64,000 nt of DNA, taken from positions 186,001-250,000 of the forward strand of contig WJXW01000015.1 of assembly GCA_015832175.1 (NCBI GenBank), given 5' to 3'. Positions 1 through 11,215 of the stretch are shown in pieces; the first letter of the stretch is position 1, and each line of letters starts with the position of its first letter. The DNA comes from Paraphaeosphaeria minitans (taxonomy: Eukaryota; Ascomycota; Dothideomycetes; Pleosporales; Didymosphaeriaceae). Made by a program: the position numbers and the translations under genes. The notes under the pieces were generated by a model. That model had not been told where the DNA came from and did no database searches. It saw nothing but the letters and a program-made list of their open reading frames with translations.

Positions 1-121
1 TTTCATCAATATACCACGGTGGCCAGCTAAATATATACACCAGTCACATGACGCAATCGGGCGGCCCTAGCAGCCAATCTGAGTATTACATGAATCAGTT
101 GAGGTCGTTTGCTATGACTGA

Positions 122-496
122 TACCGCCGACACGTTCAGGCAAGGTACAGGAGCATACAGGAACTTGAGGGCTGGGCAAAGGAGCAAAGGGACGTTTTCA
201 TTGGGCAGGCGAATGAGATAGCAGTTCCTGATGAGGTTGATATTCCAGCAATTGACGAGGCAGGCGCAAGCCCGGCGCTAAGCTTTGTGACAGCAGCATC
301 AGAGACAAAAGCCTACACCATGAGCCGAGAGTCTCACACAACCTTGAACGAAGGCCCCAATGCATTAGGGATTTTTGAGGAATCCGATAGCTCGATAGAG
401 ACCGTCGCAGATACCAGATTCGTGGCGAAGAACTTGAACAAGCGCAAGCGACGCAGCACCAATGCGGAGAGCGAGGCACAGCTACGCGCTGATTGA
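122..496 (+). CDS. possible 3' exon of an unknown protein
   Basis: The frame is open from 122 to a stop at 494-496. It gives about 124 residues, with a charged C-terminus (NLNKRKRRSTNAES) and an acidic middle. No ATG lies near its beginning, so it would have to be the last exon of a gene starting outside the window or before an intron; the first Met is internal. The stretch after it (497-600) has no coding signal and could be 3' UTR. I recognise no family. Codon-like regularity is the only support, and a chance open frame is possible. Confidence 0.25.
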   Translation, partial: YRRHVQARYRSIQELEGWAKEQRDVFIGQANEIAVPDEVDIPAIDEAGASPALSFVTAASETKAYTMSRESHTTLNEGPNALGIFEESDSSIETVADTRFVAKNLNKRKRRSTNAESEAQLRAD

Positions 497-2724
497 TCTG
501 TCACACCCTCTACGCCTGACGGTATTCTCCTCTTTTGTGTATTGTGTGTAACGATTTCGGCGCTTCGAGACGAATCATCAGAGAGTCGGGAACGTGTGCT
601 GGGTCATCGATTTTTGATTATATTAGCGTAAGTGCAACAATGAGGGTGTGTGCTTCAGAGCGTCACTTACCCACCATGGCCATCACATTACGGACTTAGA
701 GTGCTCCTTCCTTCATTACCAGCCATTATGCATTGCACCACATGTTCTCTTAAAATGATCACCAAAACCACATATATTGACAGCCAACCTTTTTGCCAAT
801 CCGTTGTAATCGGGTATGCGATAGCGAGTAAGGTGGTAACATGGAAGAAAGGGTGTTCTTCCGGCGAAGACTTCGTGAACTAGCTTCGGTGCCTGGCGAA
901 TGGACATATTATGGCGCAGTTGGTGAACCAGCGCTTGTGGAGATGGTTACAAGCCGGGAGGCTGTCGGTCAGCAATCATGAAGCGGCGGCTGAAGACGGT
1001 GTCGATGTCAACGGAAGGTATAATACAGGTCTCAATATTAGATCTGGGACAGAGGTTCAAGGAGGGTAACCGAGTCTGGCAGGAGATGTTCTTGGCATCG
1101 AATATCGGAACCGGAAGAACTGTTGAGCCGGCTCATCCTGGCGAGGCCGTTCTGGTCTCCCTCCCAGCCTTTGCCAATACACATACGCCAAATTTCTCGC
1201 ATCCCTTCAACACAATCTCATTCAAGGCTCCGACTGGTCCGTTCATGGGCGGTGCTAAAGTAGAGTGTAAATGCCATGAATACTGCTCATCCATGTTTAA
1301 GATGCAAGCTGGTTAAGAATGAGTGCGACATGTATCACGAGGGCGTGATCGAATACCTCAAGGAGATCGGGGAAGAGCACGACACGTGCCGTGAGGACAC
1401 TGAAAGCAGGTAGATGTCTACTTCGTATAAAGCCGAATTGAGATATGTCGATGGAGGGTGAATTTGGCAAAGGTAGCGTCACAAAGCTTGGAGCTCCTCG
1501 TGCGCTAGCATGTGCTCGATTACCTTCTTGACCAGGTGTAGCGTTGCCAGGTCGCCCCCGAGCTTGATGCAGATTGACCGGTGAGGAGTATTATGGATAC
1601 TCAGCTGATAAGATCACAATAGTAAGGAGGAATGGGCAGAACCATTATTGAGGCTACGCAGCTGTCTGTAATCTCGTGATTTCTTGAGTTATGAATTTAG
1701 TAGGTCGCTTGCATTGAAATCTTTAGCTGAGTGTAATCTGAGTTCCATTCTGACGCCGATTTGTGCCAGTCCCTGGTCCCCTTTTTCCGGCAATGCCAAT
1801 AGATGCGAATATCACAATCGGGGATCTTGACATCGCAGGAATCACGGCATACCCAAATGTGCCAGACTCCAAGCGAACTGCTCTGTAGGATTTCAATGCT
1901 TGTCGTCGATAGAGCAGCCAAAAGACAGATACATCGGCTGGCCGCCAAGGCAATAAGACGTCACCAAACGAAATAACGCAGCTATTCACGTGTCCCATCC
2001 CATAACTTCCGGTGACCATCGATGTATTAATTTCAGCTGAGGCAGATCATACGCCTAGCTATCTCTTCCACCCACGGAAAAGCCAACTTCGTCTTATGCT
2101 TGCAAATCCTCCATTGTAGCTTACTTCGGGCCCTATCTCCCGCTCGCCAAACATGAACAGGCCAGCGCCTAGCTCCCTGGTCCCCCGGTCTAGGCTCTAT
2201 ACCATGCTTGCAGAGAGTGACCTCGGCAAGCGGACATATGCGCCGAGCGGTGAACGTCAAATCCATGCCCGTAGAAGTAAATGCTGGATCAGGGAAAAGT
2301 AGATGCATGTAACGTAAGCGCCGCTGCACGATGATGTACAGACCATTGGGATCACAGGTCGTCGACCACGCACTGCAACATTGCGCGAGGCCGAGCTTCC
2401 CACTTGCCAATGCCGCTGATATAACACGATTCACATATGTGTCTTTGCGACGCACAGAAGCTGAGAAACTCTAATTGACTAACTTGGGATCCCGACATCA
2501 TTTTACACCTCTTATGTGCCTGTCCACCAACGTACAACTCTGGAGAGTGCTTGTGTAAAAGGAGACAAGGGAGCCAAAAATGACCGTACCATGGTGTGAA
2601 GATCAGCTACGTCCGCCACTTCCTTAGAGACCCACCCAATATGGAATACTCTCTCAGACTCAAAACAGACTGCATACGATCCATCCGTACTTTTCCCAAG
2701 TATCTTAAAGTGTCTCTGCTTGTG
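497..2724. other. no supported gene
   Basis: There are short open frames on both strands (for example plus 978-1316 and minus 2033-2455 and 1723-2019), but none shows a recognisable domain or a convincing exon-intron structure. No tandem repeat or transposon terminus was seen. Probably intergenic or anciently decayed sequence. Confidence 0.4.
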
Positions 2725-2952
2725 TCAGACGTATATCACACCTCTTACTGGTTTACATACGCCGGGTGGAGCCTTGGTTATGTGCTCTGCTGAAAACTGT
2801 GCGCGCTCACGCATGGCCAACAATTGTTCAATTCCGCCCAATCCCTGAAGATATTCTGCAGTTGCGCTATCCCATTGGCAACCATCGGAGGAAGAAAGAC
2901 GTTGTTTGATCTCTTGCGGTGGCCATTCAGAAAAGTATCGCAGGTGTGACAT
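2725..2952 (-). CDS. possible first exon of an unknown protein
   Basis: A minus-strand frame starts with a true ATG at 2952 and encodes a mixed-charge N-terminus (MSHLRYFSEWPPQEIKQRL). A good donor-like GTATGT follows a Gly codon near residue 64, after which the frame soon stops, as expected when an exon runs into an intron. A downstream partner exon might be the minus-strand frame 2033-2455, but I could not join the two by phase. Family not recognised. It could be a decayed gene. Confidence 0.25.
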   Translation of the reverse strand: MSHLRYFSEWPPQEIKQRLSSSDGCQWDSATAEYLQGLGGIEQLLAMRERAQFSAEHITKAPPGVCKPVRGVIYV

Positions 2953-4060
2953 GGTCAGATTTGGACGTTACAGGTGTTTTCATGAACGCCGGCAAGGCAG
3001 TTCCTTTTATATACCCGCGTGGTTGAGAAATCCAAATCTGCAAGGGTAGATGATGGCACCCACGATTGTGGAGCCTAGATGTGAACTCGCCTGCAGATGA
3101 ACGTGATAGACTCTACTACAGCTAGTATCATGCGCAGCCCCTGCAAGCTTCTGCCTAAAACTTACCTAAATGACACTTATAAAGCTAAGGGCAGGCTCTG
3201 CTCCATGTTGCGCAAGGGCACCGCAAAGCCTAGTCGTCTTGCGACTGGGAAGTGCTATCTTTGACTCTGGAGAACTGGGTGCCACGTTGTTGCAGACTAG
3301 CTCTGGGAATCTTGCTTGTGGACTATTACACTCGCATGTCTCCCCGTGAATCTGCTTTTAACGGATTTGATGTAACATTGTCAACCGCCCTCAGTCACCC
3401 TAGCATCATGCGCAGACAGCAGACATACAACAATCCTCGCATCCTTGCCTGGGCCAGTGCTTGCTCGCATATGCACCTATATTCCCCTGCCTGTCTGCTT
3501 CTCCTTAATGCTATCTGATGTGATCGGGCTGCCTCGTATAGCTCTCAACCCACCTTAGCACACTGGACATCCCTAGTAAAGCTATGGGCATGCAGTGATG
3601 CAACGCTATGATCACGGCATGGTAGACCCCCTCAGTCTTGGCGAATGCGGATGTGCTTGTTTCGATATTTGGGCGCTTGCAGGACGAGCACAATGGGACA
3701 GCTGGACGTACACACTGGACGGCCTTTGAGGCGACCTGGCTTAGGCGCCGCGGGCTAGAACGCTAGCAAGTCCAGGCCCGACCACGAGTGGATGATTGAA
3801 TCTTACGTTGAAGCTGATTCGAAACATGGCGAGGAGCGGGAGAAAGATGGCTCTCATCACCTCCGAGGACCTGTATGATGGCCACAGAATGCTAGCTCTC
3901 GGCGCTTCGCGTCAAGGTGCAGGCGTGTAGTGATAGCATATGGGTGGAGCGTTGCGTTGAAAAGCGCGAGAAGCGAGAGCACCATCTGTACGGCTAGCGA
4001 TAATTCGACTCAATGAAAGGAATCAATTGATGATTTTCAATGCTGCAAGCTGTGGCTACG
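2953..4060. other. no supported gene
   Basis: Only short overlapping frames are present, with no family resemblance and no obvious repeats. Confidence 0.4.
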
Positions 4061-4255
4061 CTATCCTTGACAGCCCCCCACCTTTTGAGCCTTCGCACCA
4101 AGGAGATCGGGGCAGGTAGCGCTCCACAAGACTTCACTCTTCCTGTTATGGTCCACCATGTGACTCCAATGCTCAGCGTCACTAACCTCTCCCTTCTTGG
4201 CCGTCGAAATGATTTTCTTACAATACCCGTAATAGAATTTTCCGTCAAGAATCAT
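4061..4255 (-). CDS. short hypothetical coding segment
   Basis: A minus-strand frame with an ATG at 4255 (open about ten codons further upstream) gives a protein-like, charged sequence that includes KFYYGYCKKIIST and AEHWSHMVDHNRKSE. A plus-strand frame, 4040-4360, overlaps it but has a less protein-like composition. No family recognised. It may be an exon of a decayed gene. Confidence 0.2.
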   Translation of the reverse strand: MILDGKFYYGYCKKIISTAKKGEVSDAEHWSHMVDHNRKSEVLWSATCPDLLGAKAQKVGGCQG

Positions 4256-4379
4256 ACCGTAATACAGACGGGATCGATAGAGGGAATCGTCAATTCACTA
4301 CACATGCCTACTCTGCACCAAGACGCACTCCCCCGGGGACGTCTCATTCAACCGGTTTAGCTCCTTGCACCAGGGGTTG

Positions 4380-5439
4380 ACTACTAGTACGTCCTTCCTA
4401 TCAGTTTTTTATTCTGAGCCAAGTGTATCGCATAAAGCTGTAGGGAAGACGTAAAGCCTCAGCTGTTCTTAAAGGTGCTTCTTATCCAAGTCCCCAAGAG
4501 ATAACTAAGCGTTGAATATATGTAGTATTCTTGCTGAATCAGCCACTGCGAAAAATCTTTTAATGATGCCGGGGAACTCCAAAAACATGTAACGGAGCCA
4601 CATGATACAACTCAGGCCCGGCTCACTTCGAAATCTTGATTTTCGCAAGCGTCCTTCCTATGTTCTTTTCTTTCTCGCCAAGGTAGTAGCGGTGCGTGGT
4701 TGCCATTACGGCCACATTCCCTCGTTGATGTCCTAGCAGGACTTTTGCCCTCCAAGTCATAATGAGCGCCATCTCGTGGAACACGAAGCTGCATGGAATG
4801 GACAGGGGCCTACAGCATGCGTGCCGTCAATGAAGGCACGCATTGACACCTAAAAAGAAAGCATCATATGCAAGCACGTTTCACAGGGGTCGCCCTCGAC
4901 GCTTGATCTGAGCGTCACGTACTCAACATTGCATCGGCGTGTTCTTTGAGTCGTGCATTGACACTTTTCCCGATAAGCATTTTGGACACCGAGGTTGCGT
5001 ATGAACTAACCGGATCCCCTAAATCGGCGTTATTGCGGAATGATTCATGCATAGCAGGTCTGCAACGGACCATACTGTCGGAAGGACATTGCAGCTGCTC
5101 TCCATATATATTCTGAACGGTTGCAACCCTTCTGAAACAAGCAAACACCTGGTTCTCGGCCTTACACCTCTCTTCACGCTTAGTTGTCATGGAAGGGACC
5201 CCTTTAATGTGGCAGAGTATGTCATTCTTCCTTGTGGGAACAGCGCTAATACAAAGTAGACATCTCTCTGCATTTTGTATTTGACGAATATTTTTCACGG
5301 ATGGTGCTCATTATGATTGTAGTGATAGGTATCATGATGCTGCTTTGGGTAAGTCGGATACTATGGTACACCATCTTAGCTAATATCGATGAGGTGTTGT
5401 TCGGACTGCAGCTGTACCGGTGAAGGAGACGTTCGCACA
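4380..5439. other. no clear gene; possible remains of the Zn(II)2Cys6 gene body
   Basis: The minus-strand frame 4915-5298 (127 codons) lies downstream of the broken regulator copy at 5.4-5.9 kb and could be a remnant of its middle region, but no fungal-transcription-factor motif is certain. Otherwise nothing stands out. Confidence 0.25.
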
Positions 5440-5442
5440 CTA

Positions 5443-5935
5443 CATGGGCAAATTCGCATGGGAAACGTCCCCCAAGCTTAGCGCGAGTCCGTCAACGGCT
5501 TTGGGTCGATTTTTAGTCCATTCCAAGAGAGGTACCGTAGGTGCGAGGGAAGTGAGGGTGAATGGTGAATAACAACACCCTGTTAGCTCGCTCATATTTG
5601 ACATCTGAGTCCGGCTTTTGCGGGAATATGCGCTCATAGAAGCAGGGAAAGCTAGAGACTTAGCGTTGCATGAAGACGTTACATAGCTTCTTCAGACCCG
5701 GTTCGGAGAACAAGTATCGGATAGTAACATGACTTCTAGTGGGAGAAGGCCAAGTGCATTCCACGTCCTGGCTTCTGCATCGCTCACAATCACTCGGCGA
5801 ACGGACGGTGCATTTCCGCTTCTTCTGATGACAATTTTGGCAAGCAACGCTCTTGCGGCTTCCAGAATAAGTTGTCGCTTCAGGATCCGGTGGAAACGAA
5901 GTAGGTGCGCCTGAAAGGGGGGACCTCATTTGCAT
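5443..5935 (-). pseudogene. Zn(II)2Cys6 transcription factor, truncated copy A
   Basis: From an ATG at 5935 the protein carries a complete fungal binuclear zinc cluster, CX2CX6CX7CX2CX6C (ACQNCHQKKRKC, then CERC and VEC), followed by the usual CTWPSPT linker. This class binds DNA in the nucleus through two zinc ions held by six cysteines. The reading frame ends at 5660-5662, where copy B (10.8-11.2 kb, plus strand) keeps a Tyr codon. After a shift of frame the homology continues (FTLTSLAPTVPLLEW), so the gene is broken by a stop plus at least one indel. A normal regulator of this class has 500-900 residues with a large activation domain, which is missing here. A short peptide made of the DNA-binding domain alone could still be expressed. 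Confidence 0.65.
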
Positions 5936-6390
5936 AATTGAATAAGCGGAAAGTGCTGTATCTAGCTATGAGCCGGTGTGATCAATCGATATAGGGAGTT
6001 TTCTATCCTCTTTTTAGGACAAGTTCCAGACGGTGCATTTGGAATAGGGTTGCTTGGCCACGATTCCGTGCCAAGAAGCGCCATGCAACGGTGAGTTTTA
6101 CTAAGTTGCGAAGGTAGTATCACGGCATGCCTCATGATGCAGGAATATTCCTCGCCTAGCAAGGAACTACACGTGTGCCGCAAATCCTGTCAGCCTAGCG
6201 AATGGGGCGTCTTGTGCCCCAACCCGCGACCTGAGGACGACTTCTCTACCTTATGATCTGGGGGCAACGTATAAACCCTGATGTACTATCATTGTTCTTC
6301 TGTAAGCAAATGCCCTATTCAATCTGTCCATTACCTCATACAAAGTTGATGCAAGGTCGGACCGAAAGACTACTGATATCCAACTGCAAA
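5515..6390 (-). repeat. inverted duplication, arm A
   Basis: This arm, read on the minus strand, aligns with the plus strand at about 10255-11215. It covers the broken zinc-cluster gene and about 450 bp upstream of it. Identity is roughly 75-85% by eye and most differences are transitions, as expected from RIP or old divergence. Anchors shared by both arms include the segment around 6210-6240 (CGCGGGTTGGGGCACAAG on the minus strand), matched near 10420-10440. The spacer of about 3.9 kb contains unrelated gene remains. Confidence 0.65.
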
Positions 6391-6867
6391 AGATGATGCG
6401 GTCTGATAGTAATCAGGTATACCTTTAGTTCTGGGCCTTTCGTTCTGGGCGAGAGTAAACTTTCCACGCTCATTCCAATAATGTGTCTTCAGCGTATCGA
6501 TATCGCCTCTGTTAAAATGATAGATACCGTCTCTGTTCATGTGACAGAGGTGAAGGGACTGACCAACTTGAAATACCTCAGCAAGGACCACTTTGATGTT
6601 CCGGTCCCGTCTAGCATTCTCATAGTCGGTAGTCCGTTCACTCGGGTGAAGCTGACTCATAAGTCGGGATTCGGCCTCAATCTTAAGCTCAATAATCCAC
6701 TGGTGATGGCTGCGGTAGCTCAACAAAGCGGCTCCTAATAATGCTGCGTTTGTAAAACCTTTAGAGGAGGTATGGTAGCCGATTATTATATACACATACC
6801 ATGAAGTTGAAGAGCTGAAGCTTGCTTGTAGGGTACGATATTGGGCCACCAGCGTGGTCGATCCTGC
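6370..6867 (-). CDS. possible 3' continuation of the unknown gene
   Basis: This is in the same frame as the preceding exon, separated from it only by a TGA. It encodes about 160 residues with coherent composition (for example ERTTDYENARRDRNIK and LHLCHMNRDGIYHF). The frame contains strong donor-like signals (GTATGT near 6803), so part may be intronic. It ends at 6370 close to the boundary of the inverted-duplication arm. Either the original C-terminus beyond a nonsense mutation, or a separate exon. Confidence 0.25.
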   Translation of the reverse strand, partial: AGSTTLVAQYRTLQASFSSSTSWYVYIIIGYHTSSKGFTNAALLGAALLSYRSHHQWIIELKIEAESRLMSQLHPSERTTDYENARRDRNIKVVLAEVFQVGQSLHLCHMNRDGIYHFNRGDIDTLKTHYWNERGKFTLAQNERPRTKGIPDYYQTASSFAVGYQ

Positions 6868-8054
6868 TCAGATCCGTAACGACCATACTCTCCCCCACCA
6901 TGGCCCCGCAAGATTAGGATCCATCCTTGTAGGATGTATTGAAGCGTGCAGATCAGACGGATAGCGTAGAAACGTTGAGAGTTGGTCTGAATCCGTGATG
7001 TCCAGGCATCTCAAAGACTGTGCTGCGGCCGCTACTGAGTAGGCTATCTCGGTGATTGGATCTGGCAGTCTTGACTCTTCGTCTTTCAGGTATACGACAA
7101 TATTCATGTGGATCCTTTTTAGAGCCGACGAACGCTTTCGACTCCGTAGAAAAATTTCCAGTGCAGGGTAGAAAAGAGCCATCTCTGGAAGTCTTCCTTT
7201 GACAACGCAGCGGATATCGTCGTATCTTTCCCTTCCAATCAGACTCTGGTCATTATTAGAGACTGCGAAATCAAGAAACCACGCAACTGCCTTACTGTCA
7301 CTCGTAGAAATTCTTGGACAAGATAAGACGCAACGATTTGTCTTTCACAGTCGTGAGTGTCGTGATCAAGAGGTAGACAAGAAGATCGTATCATGCGAAC
7401 ACGTCTGGGATGTATCCAGAAAGAGAATGGATTAGAGTTAGAATACGGCCGACACTCAAGCAGCAGAGCCGGTGCCACTTTCTGGAGGAATTCTTTGATG
7501 GAGTTGGACTGATAACGGCCATTAGTTAAGCCCTAAGAGGCGATTGATTACTTACCGCTAGCTGCTGGTCGCATCTTCCTCCCATTGAAACATCGGTCAT
7601 TCGTGCTTTCAGTTCCACCAGTTCTGAAGGAGCTGCGTATGAATGTGACAAAGATAGTATCATATCTTCAATCTTCCACAAGAACGGCACCTCTTGTTTT
7701 AACCTTAACTCTTGCTGTATTTGGACTATGCGATTGATGTCAATGCCGTCTAAGTCCTCCACTTGTCCTAACAGCACTGATTGGAGCTCCTTTGTGAAGG
7801 CCAGTGGGTCATCTAGAGATCTTTCGCGAGTGCCTCCTGAAATCAGCTAATGTGCAGGAATTTCTGCGTGGAACACGGACCAGAAAGCCCAGGAAAGGAC
7901 GGAATACCTCTTCTGCAACTCGCCTCAGCTCTAGTTCCCTGTCCTCTTGAGGGATCAGCCCCTCCCGGGCGTAATTGAAGAGTGCCCACCCATCGAAGGG
8001 CTTCACATGTTCACCTGGGCGACAGCGCTGGTATAGATCACTGCGCAAGGACAT
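6868..8054 (-). CDS. unknown multi-exon protein
   Basis: An ATG at 8054 begins a protein-like exon (MSLRSDLYQRCRPGEHVKPF). Downstream, three coding stretches join cleanly through two typical fungal introns: 7509-7555 (47 bp, GTAAGT donor, TTAACTAATG branch region) and 7246-7295 (50 bp, GTAAGG donor, CTAAT branch). Both are phase 0 and restore the same frame. The encoded sequence is rich in Leu and Arg and includes ALFYPALEIFLRSRKRSS and a Leu-rich part (AAAAQSLRCLDIT) that recalls the leucine-rich half of F-box proteins, though I see no F-box. The join between 8054-7950 and 7814 is unresolved by one base. An in-frame TGA at 6868-6870 ends the model, but the same frame stays open and protein-like down to 6370, so a last intron or a premature stop is possible. 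Function unknown. Confidence 0.45.
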
Positions 8055-8815
8055 CTTTGCGAAGGTTTCATCCTACGGAATAGATTGGCAAAGATTCAAC
8101 CCGTGGCCCAAGAATTTACCAAAAGACTATTGAATGAAGACTTCATGTAAGTCGCAAGATAAGCTATTATTTCAGCCATGATCGATGCGATACACTGGAC
8201 ATTATCGCAAAGTAGCCTCTGGGAAATAAGAAAATGTACAGATATGAGCGTGCTGTGGTGAGCGCGAAGTGGCAGCAGCACTAAGCCGGAAGTGGGAAAC
8301 GCCGTCCCCGCATCTTCACCGAGCCCACTCAGCGTCAACTTCAACCCTATCTTCGGTTGATTCAGAAGAACTCGATCGCAGAGAAAATCTCCTCACTCAA
8401 GCAAGTATGGTTATCGACTATGCTACCTTGAAACTCCTGCTACGTCACGGCCATCAATCTGCCTTTCGGCCATCCGTCGACTGGTTGAAACCGTCGTCGT
8501 TATCGTTGCCGCCGGCATGGTTGTCATCCTGCTCCTCCTCCTCTTTGCACGTTTCAAAGCTTCATTGACCTTGAGAGCTACTTTTTCAAGCTCATTCTCA
8601 CATTCTGTGGAAGTGTCGAAGGCGTGTCCTGCACCGTCCGCCTCCCAGAAGTGTAGTCCGATCTCTGGACGCGCAGATTCTAAAAACCGCTGGTCACTCC
8701 GCTGTACTTTGATTGGGGTAAGCCGGTTTTTCGTCCCATGTATATCAGTGATGCATGGGACTATCCCTCAGCGCGGTAGGATTGTCCTGCCTAAGCAGAC
8801 TCATTTCAAGTGTGT
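8055..8815. other. no clear gene; shifted coding remnants
   Basis: On the minus strand near 8480-8680 one frame reads as plausible protein (PEIGLHFWEADGAGHAF, then ELEKVALKVNEALKRAK), but it cannot be joined to the exon upstream without frameshifts. Probably a decayed gene continuing from 9157-8816. Confidence 0.25.
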
Positions 8816-9157
8816 TCATGTAAAAATCAAAAGCCCAAAGCACTCCAGACTTGGAAATAGATCACCCAAGCATCCCATGCATGTCTTGTAGGCTGAGATA
8901 TCCCTTACATCGCGATCGACCTTTTTTCTGATAGTCCTCAAAATCGCTCCGAGCTCCGGCTGTGTAGACTCCAAAAATTGCAGCATCTCCCTGCATCCAC
9001 TGATTGCCATGAAATCTTTCCATTCAAGAACCAGAAAGAGATGTCTTTGTGTACCCGAGCTTATGCGTACGCTCACGTGAGTATTCACATAAAGATCAGA
9101 AAAGTCGAGAATCTTGACGATTTTGGCCGCCGTAATAGGTGTCGCGTCGAGCTTGAC
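8816..9157 (-). pseudogene. exon of an unknown, probably decayed gene
   Basis: A splice-acceptor-like sequence (ATTATTAG) immediately precedes 9157. From there a minus-strand frame of about 110 codons reads as well-formed protein (VKLDATPITAAKIVKILDF, LFLVLEWKDFMAISGC, ILRTIRKKVDRDVRD). It stops at 8816-8818, and plausible continuation appears in a different frame, suggesting an indel or an unrecognised intron. No family recognised. A candidate 5' exon with an ATG near 9363 lies upstream but its join is not certain. Confidence 0.35.
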
Positions 9158-9680
9158 CTAATAATGATAAGCACTATTATATTATCAGGGGCAGCTTCGA
9201 TCGATGGAACAGAGGATGAGGCTAAGGGACGCTCTTTGAGACAAAATGGGGCAGCGAAATAAGGCCGACCACATAAGATACGCCCGTCATCCCGTGTTAC
9301 CTGACCGAACATTGTTCGCGTGAGGGGTAGATGCCCGAAAGACCGCGCCTCGGATAGACGCATGCACCGCGATGGTGCGTGCGCTACCTTGCTCAGCTAA
9401 GCAACACCATCCCCTGCAGCTGCAGTTAGATGGGTGGTCGCTTCCCTCGCATGACTTTGAAACGGGCAGTCAATCTCCTCGACTTGCGGCCTACGTCAAA
9501 CATTCCTCAACTGGCAAACTAAGTCTGAGCTCCTCAATTCGCACCCTAAGTCCGACAGCACCTCACTTCGCGACCTGAACACCGACACACCCCAATTGAA
9601 GGCCTAAGTCTGATCACACCGCTCGTGGAGTACGTCGCTAAGCCCAGACGTCGCAACGACAAGACGACTTGCAGAACACG

Positions 9681-9824
9681 ATGGAATTGATCGCTGAGGC
9701 CTCTCCCGTCCGTGTTAGCCAACCTCTCGTGACGCTTTTCACAAGCCTGGGCCTGGCCGTCATATGCGCGTTTTCTATCGTCCAAGAAAGACTCGGGATC
9801 ACCAAGCGAACACGTCGGAGGTAG
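9681..9824 (+). CDS. 47-residue ORF with one membrane segment
   Basis: It starts at ATG 9681 and ends at TAG 9822-9824. Residues 15-34 form a hydrophobic helix (VTLFTSLGLAVICAFSIV), followed by a basic tail (TKRTRRR), consistent with a single-pass membrane anchor with a basic cytosolic end. It could be a first exon: a protein-like segment in another frame follows at 10120-10302. No family recognised, and a chance ORF is possible. Confidence 0.25.
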   Translation: MELIAEASPVRVSQPLVTLFTSLGLAVICAFSIVQERLGITKRTRRR

Positions 9825-10119
9825 TCCTCCCGTGTCGAATTCCTCTACCCCTTCACGGTAGATGCACTGCAAACAGCGCCAATCAGGGCAAAGAAGCGTC
9901 GAGCATACAATGAGTGAGTCATGCGGTACAGGAGACGAGGCGGGTTTGATTCTGGCGTTCTCTCTCAAGAGATAATAAGCAACATCGATAATGCATTACA
10001 GCAAACTGCTATGATACACCCTGCCCATGCATGTAGTCTCTTATGGTACAGGTATGCACTAGATTGTCCCCACCCAACCAGTCTGGTGGAGTCGCACTGT
10101 TTGCACAACCCCTGAGGAA

Positions 10120-10302
10120 GTCAGACGTTTTTTTTGGAACGTCCCGTCGGCTCGTCGATAGATGAATTCGTCGACTTGATGCGATCTCTGGATAACACCC
10201 TGAACGGTTTAGAAAAGTTGCAGCGGTTGGAGGGCAATGACCTACACCTCTTGCATCTTGCGCACTTGGATATCGGTGGTCTTTCGGTCCGGTCATTGCA
10301 TT
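10120..10302 (+). CDS. possible last exon of an unknown protein
   Basis: An open plus-strand segment without its own ATG reads as helical, coiled-coil-like protein (SSIDEFVDLMRSLDNTLNGL, then a Leu/His-rich stretch) and stops at the TAA following the SVRSLH codons. It may belong with the small membrane-anchored exon at 9681. The last 50 bases enter the inverted-duplication arm B, so the C-terminus may have been created by the duplication. Confidence 0.25.
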
Positions 10303-11215
10303 AACTTCTTGTGGGATGGTGAAAGATCGAATAGGATATTTGCTTGCAGGAAAATGATGGTAGTACAGCAGGGCCTATATGTAGCCCCCGGGTCGTGAGT
10401 TAGATAACTCGTCCTCAGGCCGCGGGTTGGGGCACAAGAAAACTCCTTTCGCTCGGATGACGGGATTTGCGGCACAGGTGTAATCCCTTGCTAGGCGAAG
10501 TGAGGGTCAATGCAGAGATGTGCGTCGGAAGGGAACTTCACCGATACGAGGTGGGCTCCGTGCGTACCTCCCAGCAAAGAACATTCCTGCACCATGAGAC
10601 GTGTCGTCATACTAACTTCGCAACTTAGTACCAGCGTTGCGTGGCGCTCATGGATCGGACACCATTCTCGGCACAATATCGTGGCCAAGCGGCCATTCCA
10701 ACTGTGCCGTCTGTAACTTTCTATAAGCGGATAGAAAGCATCCCCTATATCGATTGATCACACCGGCTCATAGCTACAGCACTCTCCGCTTGTTCAATTA
10801 TGCAGACGGTCCTCCTGTTCAGATGCACCTACTTCGTGCTCGCCGAATCTTGAAGCGACAACTTTTTCGGGAGGTCGCCAGAGGGTTGTTTGCAACAATT
10901 GCCAAAAGAAGAAGCGAAAATGCACCATCCACCCGCTCACAAATGAATACGAGCCATGCAGAAGCCAGGACGTGGAATGCACTTGGCCTTCTCCCACTGG
11001 AAGTCGTATTACTATGCGGCACTTGCTCTCCGAACCGTGTCAGAAGAAGCTATGCAACGCCTTCATGCAACGCTATGTCTCCAGCTTTCCCTGCTTCTAT
11101 GAGCGCACATTCTTGCAAAAGGCTGACTCATATTTCAAAGATGAACTAATAGGGTGTTATTCACCATTCACCCTCGCTTCCCTCGCGCCTACGGTCCCTC
11201 TCTTGAAATGGTAGC
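10255..11215 (+). repeat. inverted duplication, arm B
   Basis: Plus-strand partner of arm A at 5515-6390. Homology starts around the shared TTGGATATC-TCTTTCGGTCC block near 10265 and fades after the shared PTVPLL codons near 11210. Most mismatches are transitions, and arm A is somewhat more AT-rich. No terminal repeats or target-site duplications were seen, so it looks like a genomic duplication rather than a transposon. Confidence 0.6.

Noticed and set aside
4040..4360. A 106-codon plus-strand ORF with ATG
   Set aside because: It is the antisense of a more protein-like minus frame (4061-4255) and lacks motifs; I kept only the latter, at low confidence.
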